NCBI RefSeq assembly: GCF_019904175.1
Contig: NZ_CP061913.1
Span: forward strand, 7,874,001 to 7,938,000
Direction: 5' to 3'
Source of the DNA: Dactylosporangium vinaceum
GTDB taxonomy: Bacteria; Actinomycetota; Actinomycetes; Mycobacteriales; Micromonosporaceae
DNA length: 64,000 nucleotides
A program made the translations under genes and the position numbers. Shown here one piece after another: positions 35,555 to 44,309 of this stretch; position 1 is the stretch's first letter, and every line of letters starts with the position of its first letter. The notes beneath the pieces were generated by a model that searched no databases, was not told the DNA's origin, and worked only from the letters and a program-made list of their open reading frames with translations.

Positions 35555-36571
35555 TCAACGCTCCGTCTCCAGGTGTGCGGTCGACTGGCGCACCACGAGC
35601 CGCGTGGCCAGCCGGACGTGGGTGTTCTCCACCGGCTCGCCGTTCATCAGCTGGATGAGCAGGTCGATCGCGCGGTGCCCCATCTCGTGGATGGGCTGTT
35701 CCACTGTGGTCAGTGAGGGGCTGGCCAGCGCCGCCTCGGGGACGTTGTCGAAGCCGACGACGGACAGGTCCTCGGGCACCCGCAGGCCCATGGCCACGGC
35801 GACCTCGATGGCCGCGATCGCCGAGGTGTCGTTCGCGGCGAAGAGGGCCGTGGGGCGGTCGGGGCGATCCAGCAGCCGCCGGGCCGCGGCCGCGGAGTCG
35901 TCCGCGTCGTAGTTGCCCGGCTGGATGAGGTCGGGGTCGGGGTCGATCCCGGCCCGGGCGAGCTCCTCGCGGTAGCCCTGCTCGCGCTCCTTGGCCGACT
36001 CGAGGTCGGGCCGCCCGCCGATCAGCGCGATGCGCCGGTGCCCGAGCTCGACGAGGTGCCGCACGCCGCTGCGCGCCCCCTCGAGGTTGTCGGAGTCCAC
36101 CGTTGGCAGCCCGGTCGGCCCGGCGTGGGGGTCGACGGCGACCACGGATTGCCCGAACTCGACCTCGACCACCGTCGGCGTGACCAGGATGGCCCCGTCG
36201 ACGAGGGTGCCCGACAAGCGTGAAAGATACCGCTGCTCCCAGCCGGCGTGGTCCACGGTGCGCCCGCCGGCCGAGTAGACGACAAGCTCGTACCCAGTGC
36301 CCTTGATCGCCTTCGCGGCACCCTTGAGCAGCTCCGTCGAGAACGGCTCCAGGTCGGCCACGAGGATGCCGATCACGTTCGTCTTGTGGTTGCGCAGGCT
36401 CTGCGCCACCAGACTCGCCTCGTAGCCCAGGTCACGGATGACGGCCTGGACGTGCGCGCTGGTCGCCGCGGACACGCCGTAGCGGGCATTGAGGACCTTG
36501 GAGACCGTCGCGACCGAGACGCCGGCGGTGGCCGCGACGTCGCGAATCGTGACTCGGGAACTGGGCTTCAC
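35555..36571 (-). CDS. LacI family regulator of the GH3 and ABC genes
   Basis: 338 aa from a GTG at 36571. Helix-turn-helix TIRDVAATAGVSVATVSKVLNARYG near residues 8-32; the hinge region is around GYEASLVAQSLRN. The sensor domain ends with the typical VVGFDNVPEAALASPSLTTVEQP. It overlaps no other gene but is 2 bp from the GH3 start, so the two form one operon. The perfect palindrome 18 bp upstream of its start is the likely operator, shared with the divergent ABC operon. Confidence 0.93.
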   Translation of the reverse strand: MKPSSRVTIRDVAATAGVSVATVSKVLNARYGVSAATSAHVQAVIRDLGYEASLVAQSLRNHKTNVIGILVADLEPFSTELLKGAAKAIKGTGYELVVYSAGGRTVDHAGWEQRYLSRLSGTLVDGAILVTPTVVEVEFGQSVVAVDPHAGPTGLPTVDSDNLEGARSGVRHLVELGHRRIALIGGRPDLESAKEREQGYREELARAGIDPDPDLIQPGNYDADDSAAAARRLLDRPDRPTALFAANDTSAIAAIEVAVAMGLRVPEDLSVVGFDNVPEAALASPSLTTVEQPIHEMGHRAIDLLIQLMNGEPVENTHVRLATRLVVRQSTAHLETER

Positions 36572-36588
36572 GAGGGCACAATAACGTC

Positions 36589-36602
36589 CGATAACGTTAT
36601 CG
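36589..36602. promoter_or_regulatory. LacI-type operator, perfect 14-bp palindrome
   Basis: CGATAACGTTATCG is symmetric about a central CG-containing AACGTT, as in many actinobacterial LacI sites. It lies between the divergent LacI-GH3 and ABC operons. A TTGACA at 36610-36615 on the plus strand may be the -35 box of the importer promoter, which would put the operator right at the promoter. Confidence 0.75.
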
Positions 36603-36702
36603 ACAACGATTGACAACGCTCGTAACAAAGGCGCAGACTCTGCGGTCATCGAGGGCCGAGCCCCTGTTGGCTCGCCCACGCCCCCGTCAGGAGATGATCA
36701 AT

Positions 36703-38010
36703 TTGAACGTCCGCCTGAGCACCCCACGGAGGCTGGCCGCGATCGCCATCGCCCTGTCGATGACGCTCCCCTCCTTGACCGCTTGCGGAGACGACAGCAC
36801 TCAAGCACCGACCGATGCCAACGCCCCGGTCACCCTCACCTGGTGGCACAACGGCAACCAGGACCCAGCCCTGGGCGTCTGGCAGTCGGTCGCCGACCAA
36901 TACCACAAGGACCACCCGAACGTGTCGTTCAAGGTCGAGCCGGCCCAGAACGAGGCGCTCAAGACGAAGATCTCGGTGGCGCTGCAGTCACCGAACCCGC
37001 CCAGCATCTTCCAGCAGTGGGGCGGCGGCGCCCTGGCCACGCAGGTCGAGTCGGGCAAGATTCTGGACATGACCGAGCAGGTCAAGCCCTGGATCGCCGA
37101 GCTCGGCGGGGCCGCGCAGGGCTGGCAGGTCGACGGCAAGCAGTACGGCATTCCCTACGACCTGCACGTGGTCGGCTTCTGGTACCGCAAGGACCTCTTC
37201 GAGCAGGCCGGCATCGCGGGCGCACCGAAGACGATGGCCGAGCTCAACGACGCCGTCACCAAGCTCAAGGCCAAGAACATCACGCCGATCTCGATCGGTA
37301 GCAAGGACAAGTGGCCCGACGCTTTCTGGTGGTCGTACTTCGCGATCCGCGAGTGCTCCACCGACACCGTCAAGAACACCGTGAAGAACCTCAAGATGGA
37401 CGACCCGTGCTGGGTGAAGGCGGGCGAGGACCTCAAGGCGTTCCTGGACACCAAGCCGTTCCAGGACGCGTTCCTGGGCACCCCGGCCCAGCAGGGTGCG
37501 GGCAGCTCGGCCGGCCTCGTCGCCAACGGCAAGGCCGCGATGGAGCTGCAGGGTGACTGGGAACTGCCGACGATGATCCCGCTGACCGAGGACAAGCAGT
37601 TCGCCTCGAAGCTCAGCTGGTTCCCGTTCCCGACCATCGAGGGCGGCAAGGGCACCCCGGGCACCGCGCTCGGCGGCGGTGACGGCTTCTCGTGTGCGGT
37701 CAAGGCCGGCCCGGCCTGCGCCGACTTCCTGAAGTACGTCGCCAGCGCGGACGTGCAGTCCAAGCTGGTGTCCTCGAACACGGCGACACTGCCGGCCAAC
37801 CCGAAGGCGATCTCGGCCATCCAGGACGCGTCGCTCAAGACGGTGCAGGAGTACCTGAACGGGGCGCCGTACATCCAGGTGTACTTCGACCAGGCGCTGC
37901 CCACCAGCGTCGGCCAGGCCCTGAACGACGCGATCGCCGACTTCTTCGCCGGCAAGGGCAGTCCGCAAGGGATCGTCGACGCGTTCGGCAAGGCCGTCGC
38001 CAACAAGTAA
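36703..38010 (+). CDS. ABC importer sugar-binding lipoprotein
   Basis: 435 aa from a TTG that has AGGAG eight bases upstream; the in-frame ATG at 36694 directly abuts that ribosome site and is a less likely start. Signal peptide with lipobox LTAC (Cys28). Family 1 solute-binding protein: TLTWWHNGNQDPALGVWQSVADQYHKDHP, then WGGGALATQVESGKILD and the C-terminal ADFFAGKGSPQGIVDAF. It is first in the importer operon divergent from LacI-GH3. Probably binds xylo- or cello-oligosaccharides (inference). Confidence 0.92.
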   Translation: MNVRLSTPRRLAAIAIALSMTLPSLTACGDDSTQAPTDANAPVTLTWWHNGNQDPALGVWQSVADQYHKDHPNVSFKVEPAQNEALKTKISVALQSPNPPSIFQQWGGGALATQVESGKILDMTEQVKPWIAELGGAAQGWQVDGKQYGIPYDLHVVGFWYRKDLFEQAGIAGAPKTMAELNDAVTKLKAKNITPISIGSKDKWPDAFWWSYFAIRECSTDTVKNTVKNLKMDDPCWVKAGEDLKAFLDTKPFQDAFLGTPAQQGAGSSAGLVANGKAAMELQGDWELPTMIPLTEDKQFASKLSWFPFPTIEGGKGTPGTALGGGDGFSCAVKAGPACADFLKYVASADVQSKLVSSNTATLPANPKAISAIQDASLKTVQEYLNGAPYIQVYFDQALPTSVGQALNDAIADFFAGKGSPQGIVDAFGKAVANK

Positions 38011-38021
38011 AGAGCAGGGGC

Positions 38022-38999
38022 ATGACGCAAACGAGTGGTACTGCCGTGGCGGCGGCACCCTCGGCCCGGGCCGGTCGCACTGCGCGACCGGCCCGCCGGC
38101 CGGGAGGGAGCCGGGCCAAGCGGCTCGAGCTGGCCCTGCTGCTGACGCCGGCGCTGATTCTGTTCGTCGGGTTCGTGCTGCTGCCGATCGCGGCCTCGGT
38201 CTACTACAGCTTCTACAAGTGGACGGGGTTCAGCCCGCGGACCTGGTTCGGCTTCGGCAACTACGCCCGCATCCTCGATGACGAGGTCTTCCGGCAGTCG
38301 CTCTGGCACAACATCGTCATCGCGGTGCTGTCCCTGGTCATCCAGCTGCCGCTGGCGATCGGCATCGCCCTGATGCTCAACGGCAAGATCCGGGGCCGGG
38401 CGGTGCTGCGGCTCATCGTGTTCGCACCCTACGTGCTCTCCGAGGCCATCACCGCCGTGGTGTGGCTGCTCATGCTGCAGCCGGACGGCTTCGTCGACCA
38501 GCTCTTCAAGGCGGTCGGGGCGGGCGGGCTCATCCAGGACTGGCTGGCCGACGGCGACCTGGTGCTGTACACCCTGTTCGTCGTCGTCACCTGGAAGTAC
38601 CTCGGCTTCGGCATCATCCTGCTGCTGGCCGGCCTGCAGAGCATCCCGGCCGAGCTCAAGGAGGCGGCCGCGACCGACGGCGCCACCAGCTGGCAGACCA
38701 CGCGCAGCATCGTGCTGCCGCTGCTCGGCCCGACGATCCGGATCTGGATCTTCCTGTCCGTCATCGGCTCGCTGCAGCTGTTCGACCTGGTCTGGATCAT
38801 GACGCTGGGCGGCCCCGCAAACGCCTCCAGCACCATGGCCGTCTACCTGCTCGACCGCGGCTTCACCCGCTACGAGTTCGGCTACGGCAGCGCCGTCTCC
38901 GTCGTGCTGTTCATCGTGTGCTTCATCTTCGCGCTGCTCTACCAGCGTTTCGCTCTGCGCCGTGACACCCAGGGCGCACTGACCCGGATCGTGGAGTGA
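38022..38999 (+). CDS. ABC sugar importer permease, MalF type
   Basis: 325 aa. A basic cytoplasmic N-terminus of ~38 residues precedes six membrane helices. EAA loop: LKEAAATDGATSWQTTRSIVLPLL. It starts 11 bp after the binding-protein stop. The family motif TLGGPANASSTMAVYLL is present. Works with the MalG-type partner and an unlinked ATPase. Confidence 0.93.
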   Translation: MTQTSGTAVAAAPSARAGRTARPARRPGGSRAKRLELALLLTPALILFVGFVLLPIAASVYYSFYKWTGFSPRTWFGFGNYARILDDEVFRQSLWHNIVIAVLSLVIQLPLAIGIALMLNGKIRGRAVLRLIVFAPYVLSEAITAVVWLLMLQPDGFVDQLFKAVGAGGLIQDWLADGDLVLYTLFVVVTWKYLGFGIILLLAGLQSIPAELKEAAATDGATSWQTTRSIVLPLLGPTIRIWIFLSVIGSLQLFDLVWIMTLGGPANASSTMAVYLLDRGFTRYEFGYGSAVSVVLFIVCFIFALLYQRFALRRDTQGALTRIVE

Positions 39000-39856
39000 C
39001 CGCCATGACCGCGCCGAAAGCCGCGACCGCGCCGAGGTCGCTGACGCTGGGCACGCCGTTTCGCTACCTGGCGGTCCTGCTCGTCGTCGGGGTCACCCTG
39101 GTCCCGCTGCTGTTCACCATCCTGGGCGGCTTCCGCACCAACGCGCAGCTCAACAACTCACCGGCCGGCTGGCCGAGCCCATGGGTGTTCAGCAACTTCT
39201 CCGAGGTGCTGTCCTCGTCGGTGTTCTGGCGGGCGATGGGCAACAGCGCGTTCATCGCCGTGGTCGCGACGTTCCTCGCGGTCGCGGCCGGCGCGATGGC
39301 GGCGTTCGCGCTGTCGCGCTACCAGTTCAAGGGCCGCGAAGGCATCTACACGCTGTTCACCATCGGCCTGCTGTTCCCCGTCTCGGCCGCGGCGCTGCCG
39401 CTGTACCTCCTGCTGCGCCAGATGGGCCTGCTGGAGCAGTCGCTCGGCGTGGCCCTGCCGGAGGCGGCGTTCTCACTGCCGATCACGATCGTCATCCTGC
39501 GCCCGTTCATGCACGCCATTCCCGGCGAGCTGGAGGACGCGGCGGCGATGGACGGGGCGGGCCGGCTGGGGTTCTTCTGGCGGATCCTGCTGCCACTGAG
39601 CCGCCCGGCCCTGACGACCGTGGCCATCCTGGCGTTCGTCACGAGCTGGAACGCGTACCTGCTGCCGGTGCTCGTGCTGTCGGACCCGTCCGACTTCACG
39701 CTGCCACTGGGGGTGGCGGCGTTCCAGTCGCAGTATGCCCAGGACACCGCCCGCATCCTGGCCTACACGGCCGCCTCGATGATCCCGGCGATCGGTTTCT
39801 TCGTCTTCGCCGAACGCCGTATCGTGGGTGGCTTAACCGGTTCAGTAAAGGGCTGA
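38996..39856 (+). CDS. ABC sugar importer permease, MalG type
   Basis: 286 aa. The GTG overlaps the stop of the previous gene (GTGA); an ATG three codons later is an alternative. Six membrane helices. EAA loop: LEDAAAMDGAGRLGFFWRILLPLS. Typical end FVFAERRIVGGLTGSVKG. It is the last gene of the operon, followed by a strong terminator. Confidence 0.93.
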   Translation: MTAMTAPKAATAPRSLTLGTPFRYLAVLLVVGVTLVPLLFTILGGFRTNAQLNNSPAGWPSPWVFSNFSEVLSSSVFWRAMGNSAFIAVVATFLAVAAGAMAAFALSRYQFKGREGIYTLFTIGLLFPVSAAALPLYLLLRQMGLLEQSLGVALPEAAFSLPITIVILRPFMHAIPGELEDAAAMDGAGRLGFFWRILLPLSRPALTTVAILAFVTSWNAYLLPVLVLSDPSDFTLPLGVAAFQSQYAQDTARILAYTAASMIPAIGFFVFAERRIVGGLTGSVKG

Positions 39857-39896
39857 AAGATTTGCTGTTGTAAGTTTCACAGAATGCATTATCGAT

Positions 39897-39937
39897 AACG
39901 CCCGCGACCTGCAAGAGAGGTCGCGGGCGTTTCTTTC
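39897..39937 (+). terminator. Rho-independent terminator after the ABC operon
   Basis: A perfect 14-bp stem AACGCCCGCGACCT / AGGTCGCGGGCGTT with a 7-base loop, followed by TCTTTCC. It separates the importer operon from the xylanase gene. A TTATCGATAA palindrome (39889-39898) overlaps its left arm. Confidence 0.88.
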
Positions 39938-40012
39938 CGGCGCATTTCCGTAATGCTGGAGGCGGTCCGCGAGCAAGCGGATTTTCAATTCCGTCCGGAG
40001 GTCTTTACCGCC

Positions 40013-41407
40013 ATGAGAAACTTCAGGACCCGGGGCGCTGTCGCGCTGGCCGGCGCGGCCGCGATCGCCGTCGTCGTGAGCCTCGCGAGCACCGCCGAGG
40101 CCGGCACGACACTCGGCGCCTCGGCCGCCGAGAGCGGGCGCTACTTCGGTACCGCCGTCGCGAACTACAAGCTCAGCGACGCCACCTACAGCGGCATTCT
40201 CGACCGCGAGTTCAACATGATCACGCCCGAGAACGAAATGAAGTGGGACGCCACCGAGCCCAGCCAGGGTTCGTTCAACTACAGCAGCGCCGACGCGATC
40301 GTCGCACACGCGAATGCGCACAACCAGCGGATGCGCGGGCACGCCCTGGCCTGGTACTCGCAGCAGCCGCCCTGGGCCCAGGGCATGGAGGGCACCGCGC
40401 TGCGCAACGCGATGGTCAACCACATCACCAACGTCGCCACCCACTACAAGGGCAAGATCTACGCGTGGGACGTGGTGAACGAGGCGTTCGCCGACGGCGG
40501 GGGCGGCGGGCGCCGCGACTCCAACCTGCAGCGCACCGGCAACGACTGGATCGAGGTCGCGTTCAAGACCGCGCGGGCCGCCGACCCGGGCGCCAAGCTC
40601 TGCTACAACGACTACAACACCGACGGCGTCAACGCGAAGAGCACCGGCGTCTACAACATGGTCAAGGACTTCAAGGCCCGCGGCGTGCCCATCGACTGCG
40701 TCGGCTTCCAGTCGCACATCAACTCCGGCTCCCCGCTGCCGTCGGACTACCAGGCCAACCTCCAGCGCTTCGCCGACCTCGGCGTCGACGTGCAGATCAC
40801 CGAGCTCGACATCCAGGGCTCCGGCACGGCCCAGGCCAACAGCTACGCCACAGTCGTCAAGTCCTGCCTGGCCGTGGCCCGCTGCACCGGCATCACCGTG
40901 TGGGGCATCCGCGACAGCGACTCGTGGCGCAGCGGCGACACCCCGCTGCTGTTCGACAACAACGGCAACAAGAAGGCCGCCTACACGTCGGCGCTGAACG
41001 CGCTCAACAGCGGCGGCACCTCCTCGCCCCCGCCGGTCTCCACCTCCCCCAGCGTCTCGGTCTCGCCGAGCGTCTCGGTCTCCCCCAGCGTCTCGACCTC
41101 GCCGTCGAGCCCGGGCGGCGGCACCGGCAACGGCTGCACCGCCACCACGTCGGTGAACCAGTGGCCGGGCGGGTTCGTCGTCACCGTGCGCGTCACGGCC
41201 GGCGCGGCCGCGATCAACGGCTGGACCGTCGGGCTCACACTGCCCAGCGGCGCGACGGTGACCAGCTCCTGGAACGTGACCCGCTCCGGCAACAGCTGGA
41301 GCAACGTCTCCTACAACGGACACGTCAACGCCGGGCAGTACACCGAGTTCGGCATCCAGGGCACCGGCACCGCGGGAACGCTCACACCCACCTGTGCGGG
41401 GAGCTGA
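40013..41407 (+). CDS. Secreted GH10 endo-beta-1,4-xylanase with CBM2
   Basis: 464 aa. Signal peptide of ~30 residues ending AEA. The GH10 domain carries the acid/base Glu157 in WDVVNEAF and the nucleophile Glu264 in QITELDIQ; NEMKWDATEP and RMRGHALAWYSQQP are also family marks. A linker of repeated SVSVSPS blocks (an 18-bp DNA repeat around 41050-41100) leads to a C-terminal CBM2 (~361-464) bounded by two cysteines (GNGCTATT and TPTCAGS) with the usual surface Trp residues. It cuts xylan outside the cell. The downstream esterase gene starts one base after its stop, so the two are co-translated. Confidence 0.96.
   Translation: MRNFRTRGAVALAGAAAIAVVVSLASTAEAGTTLGASAAESGRYFGTAVANYKLSDATYSGILDREFNMITPENEMKWDATEPSQGSFNYSSADAIVAHANAHNQRMRGHALAWYSQQPPWAQGMEGTALRNAMVNHITNVATHYKGKIYAWDVVNEAFADGGGGGRRDSNLQRTGNDWIEVAFKTARAADPGAKLCYNDYNTDGVNAKSTGVYNMVKDFKARGVPIDCVGFQSHINSGSPLPSDYQANLQRFADLGVDVQITELDIQGSGTAQANSYATVVKSCLAVARCTGITVWGIRDSDSWRSGDTPLLFDNNGNKKAAYTSALNALNSGGTSSPPPVSTSPSVSVSPSVSVSPSVSTSPSSPGGGTGNGCTATTSVNQWPGGFVVTVRVTAGAAAINGWTVGLTLPSGATVTSSWNVTRSGNSWSNVSYNGHVNAGQYTEFGIQGTGTAGTLTPTCAGS
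41167..41385 (+). repeat. Long direct repeat within CBM2 of the xylanase gene, copy 1
   Basis: 219 bp matching 42458-42676 at every position but one (T at 41259, C at 42550). The flanks fall off quickly to ordinary CBM2-level similarity. The near identity, including third codon positions, means a recent duplication or gene conversion. Confidence 0.95.
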
Positions 41408-41408
41408 C

Positions 41409-42698
41409 ATGCGCCGTGCCCTCGCCGCACTCGGCGGCCTCGTCCTCGCCCTCATCGGCGTCTTCGTGGTCGCCCAGCCCGCCCAGGCCGCCTCGCTCGT
41501 CGAGGTGACCGGCTTCGGCAACAACCCCAGCGGGCTGCGGATGCACATCTTCGTGCCGGACAACGTCCAGGCCAAGCCGCCGATCCTGGTCGCCGTGCAC
41601 TACTGCACGGGCTCCGGCCCGGCGTTCTACTCCGGCTCGGAGTTCGCGTCGCTCGCGTCGCAGTACGGGTTCATCGTCATCTACCCGTCGGCCACCCGCA
41701 GCGGCCAGTGCTTCGACGTCTCGTCGCCGCAGGCGCTGACCCGCAACGGCGGCAGCGACCCGGTCGGCATCATGTCGATGGTCACCTACACCGAGCAGCA
41801 CTACAACGGCGACCCTTCGCGGGTGTACGTCACCGGCGCCTCCTCCGGCGCGATGATGACAAACGTCCTGCTCGGCGACTACCCCGACGTGTTCAAGGCG
41901 GGCGCCGCGTTCATGGGCGTGCCGTTCGGCTGCTTCGCCACCACCGACGGCTCCTCGTGGAACAGCCAGTGCTCCGGCGGGCAGCGCATCTACACGCCGC
42001 AGCAGTGGGGCGACATGGTCCGGGCCGCGTACCCCGGGTACACCGGCCCGCGGCCGCGGATGCAGGTATGGCACGGCACGACCGACACGACGCTCGCCTA
42101 CCCGAACTTCGGCGAGGAGATCAAGCAGTGGACGAACGTGCTGGGCGTGTCCCAGACGCCGGCGCTCACCGACACGCCGCGGTCGGGCTGGACCCGCACC
42201 CGGTACGGCAGCGCGGCCGTCGCGCCGCCGGTCGAGGGCATCAGCATCAGCGGTGTCGGGCACTCGCTGCCGCTGGCCGGGCAGGCCGCGATGGCGATCG
42301 AGTTCATGGGCCTCAACGGCCAGGGCCCCACGCCCCGGCCCTCGTCCTCGTCGGCGTCACCGCGCCCGTCGGCCTCGTCGCCCTCGGCGTCACCGTCGAG
42401 CCCGGGCGGTGGCACGGGTAACGGCTGCACCGCCACCACCGCCGTCAACCAGTGGCAGGGCGGGTTCGTCGTCACCGTGCGCGTCACGGCCGGCGCGGCC
42501 GCGATCAACGGCTGGACCGTCGGGCTCACACTGCCCAGCGGCGCGACGGCGACCAGCTCCTGGAACGTGACCCGCTCCGGCAACAGCTGGAGCAACGTCT
42601 CCTACAACGGACACGTCAACGCCGGGCAGTACACCGAGTTCGGCATCCAGGGCACCGGCACCGCGGGAACGCTCACTCCCACCTGTTCCGCGAGTTAA
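41409..42698 (+). CDS. Secreted CE1/PHB-depolymerase-type esterase with CBM2 (acetylxylan or feruloyl esterase)
   Basis: 429 aa. Signal peptide ending AQAA (~28). Esterase of the polyhydroxybutyrate-depolymerase-like CE1 family: nucleophile Ser145 in VTGASSGAMM, an acid in QVWHGTTDTTL, and the His in GVGHSLPL. The start LVEVTGFGNNPSGLRMHIFVPD matches acetylxylan/feruloyl esterases. A Ser/Pro linker joins a C-terminal CBM2 almost identical in DNA to that of the xylanase upstream. It removes acetyl or feruloyl groups so that the xylanase can work. The start is one base after the xylanase stop. Confidence 0.92.
   Translation: MRRALAALGGLVLALIGVFVVAQPAQAASLVEVTGFGNNPSGLRMHIFVPDNVQAKPPILVAVHYCTGSGPAFYSGSEFASLASQYGFIVIYPSATRSGQCFDVSSPQALTRNGGSDPVGIMSMVTYTEQHYNGDPSRVYVTGASSGAMMTNVLLGDYPDVFKAGAAFMGVPFGCFATTDGSSWNSQCSGGQRIYTPQQWGDMVRAAYPGYTGPRPRMQVWHGTTDTTLAYPNFGEEIKQWTNVLGVSQTPALTDTPRSGWTRTRYGSAAVAPPVEGISISGVGHSLPLAGQAAMAIEFMGLNGQGPTPRPSSSSASPRPSASSPSASPSSPGGGTGNGCTATTAVNQWQGGFVVTVRVTAGAAAINGWTVGLTLPSGATATSSWNVTRSGNSWSNVSYNGHVNAGQYTEFGIQGTGTAGTLTPTCSAS
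42458..42676 (+). repeat. Long direct repeat within CBM2 of the esterase gene, copy 2
   Basis: Partner of 41167-41385, offset 1291 bp, 218 of 219 bases identical. Recombination between the copies would fuse the xylanase to the CBM2 end of the esterase gene and delete the esterase domain. Confidence 0.95.
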
Positions 42699-42740
42699 GA
42701 CCGACTGCACGGCCGCCGCGGTCGCCGATAGGCTGCGGGC

Positions 42741-44252
42741 ATGGCAGACGACGCCGACACGACTGCGGCGGTCGTGCAGGAACTCCTCTCGGGCGTCCCC
42801 GCCGGCTGTACCTTCCTGCGCCCGATCACCGAGTCGGGTGCGGTCGTGGACTTCCAGGTGGTGGCGACCAGCGGGACCGGCACCGATCTGCTCGGGCTCG
42901 GCACGGCGCGCAGGGGCCGCCGCCTGACCCAGCTGTACCCCACGATCGCCGGCGGCCCCCTCTGGTCGGCCTACCTGCGGGTGCTCGCGACAGGTGAGCC
43001 GACGACGCTGGAGAACTTCCAGTACAACCCGGACACCGCCGGGATCGTGGCCGACTCGTCGTTCGTCATCAGCGTGCACCGGGTCCTCGACGGGCTGCTC
43101 GTGTGGTGGGAACGGGTCGACGAGGCCCGGCGCCGCCTCGACCGGACCGAGCTGCTGGGGCTGCTCGGGTGGTCGGAGTACAACCTCGTGACCGGCGAGA
43201 TGGATTGGTCACCGGGGATGTACCGGATCTTCGAGCGGGACCCGGCGCTGGGACCGCTCCCGCGGGCCGACCAGAGCGCGGCCGTCGTCCCCGAGGACGT
43301 GCCGGTCGCCGAGCTCTCCTGGCAGACCCTCGACAGCGGCGCCACCTCCGACGTCATCGTGCGCTTCCGGATCGGCACCGGGACCAAGCACCTGCGCATC
43401 CTGTCCGACCTGGCCCGCGACCCGGCCGGCAAGCCGCTGAAGATCTACGCGGTCGCCCAGGACGTCAGCGGCCGGGAGCGGTCTCGCTCGGCGATCGAGC
43501 AGCTCAGCGATCAGCTGCACACCCGCGAGATGACGGCGCTCGCCGAGCACCGCCTCGCCGCGCAGCTGCAGCAGCTGATCCAGCCCGTGCCGGGCGAACC
43601 GTTCCCGCTCAACGGGCTGCGGGCCGCTGTCGGCTACCTGCCGGCGGAGAGCGCGCTGCGGGTGGGCGGGGACTGGTACCACGCCCAGACCCTGCCGGGC
43701 GGCTCCGTCCTGCTGGCCATCGGCGACGTCGCCGGGCACGGGCTCGAGGCCGCCAACGGGATGGCCCACCTGCGGTTCGCGCTCGTCGCGTGGCTCTCCA
43801 TCGGCCTGCACGACCCGGGTGAGCTGCTCGGGCACATGAACCGGCTGTGCGTGCAGCTCGGAATCACCGGCACGGCCGTCATCGGCGTCTTCGCACCGCC
43901 GGCGCGCCGGCTGGACTGGGCCCGGGCCGGGCACCTGCCGCCGCTGCTCGGGCGGGCCGGGACCGCCGCGGAGCTCCAGCCGCCGCCGGGCCTGCTCCTC
44001 GGGGCCGCCGCGGACGCGCAGTATCCGGCCGCCGTGGCCGAGCTCAGCCCCGGTGACCTGGTGCTGCTCTACACCGACGGGCTGGTCGAGCGCCGCTCGA
44101 TGGACGTCGGCACGCACCTGGACTGGGTGAAGGCCGCCCTGTCCGCGGCCACCGCGGCGGGCGTCGGCGACCCCCTGCCCGGGCTGCGCCGGCTGCTGCG
44201 CCGTCCCAACCCTGACGACGACACGTGCACGCTGGCCGTGCAGGTCGTTTAG
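42741..44252 (+). CDS. PAS-containing SpoIIE-type PP2C phosphatase
   Basis: 503 aa. N-terminal PAS-like sensor regions occupy ~20-240; WSEYNLVTGEMDWSPGMYRIFERDP is a typical PAS start, and a short coiled linker follows (ERSRSAIEQLSDQLHTREM). The C-terminal PP2C domain (~285-503) has metal-binding Asp residues in RVGGDWYHAQTLPGG and IGDVAGHGLEAA, and LVLLYTDGLVERR near the end. Such RsbU/SpoIIE enzymes dephosphorylate STAS anti-anti-sigma factors. The STAS and kinase genes just downstream, facing it, are the likely partners. Confidence 0.93.
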   Translation: MADDADTTAAVVQELLSGVPAGCTFLRPITESGAVVDFQVVATSGTGTDLLGLGTARRGRRLTQLYPTIAGGPLWSAYLRVLATGEPTTLENFQYNPDTAGIVADSSFVISVHRVLDGLLVWWERVDEARRRLDRTELLGLLGWSEYNLVTGEMDWSPGMYRIFERDPALGPLPRADQSAAVVPEDVPVAELSWQTLDSGATSDVIVRFRIGTGTKHLRILSDLARDPAGKPLKIYAVAQDVSGRERSRSAIEQLSDQLHTREMTALAEHRLAAQLQQLIQPVPGEPFPLNGLRAAVGYLPAESALRVGGDWYHAQTLPGGSVLLAIGDVAGHGLEAANGMAHLRFALVAWLSIGLHDPGELLGHMNRLCVQLGITGTAVIGVFAPPARRLDWARAGHLPPLLGRAGTAAELQPPPGLLLGAAADAQYPAAVAELSPGDLVLLYTDGLVERRSMDVGTHLDWVKAALSAATAAGVGDPLPGLRRLLRRPNPDDDTCTLAVQVV

Positions 44253-44309
44253 GCCCAGTCCGGTCGGGCCCGGACGGAGCCCGGGTTTCGGTGATCGGCC
44301 GGACCGGGC

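Noticed and set aside
33642..35912. 756-codon plus-strand open frame opposite the GH3 gene
   Set aside because: Shadow of the GH3 and LacI genes; no recognisable domain.
39889..39898. TTATCGATAA palindrome as a second copy of the LacI operator
   Set aside because: Half-sites are in a different order and spacing from CGATAACGTTATCG, and the motif overlaps the terminator stem; similarity is limited to the shared word CGATAACG.
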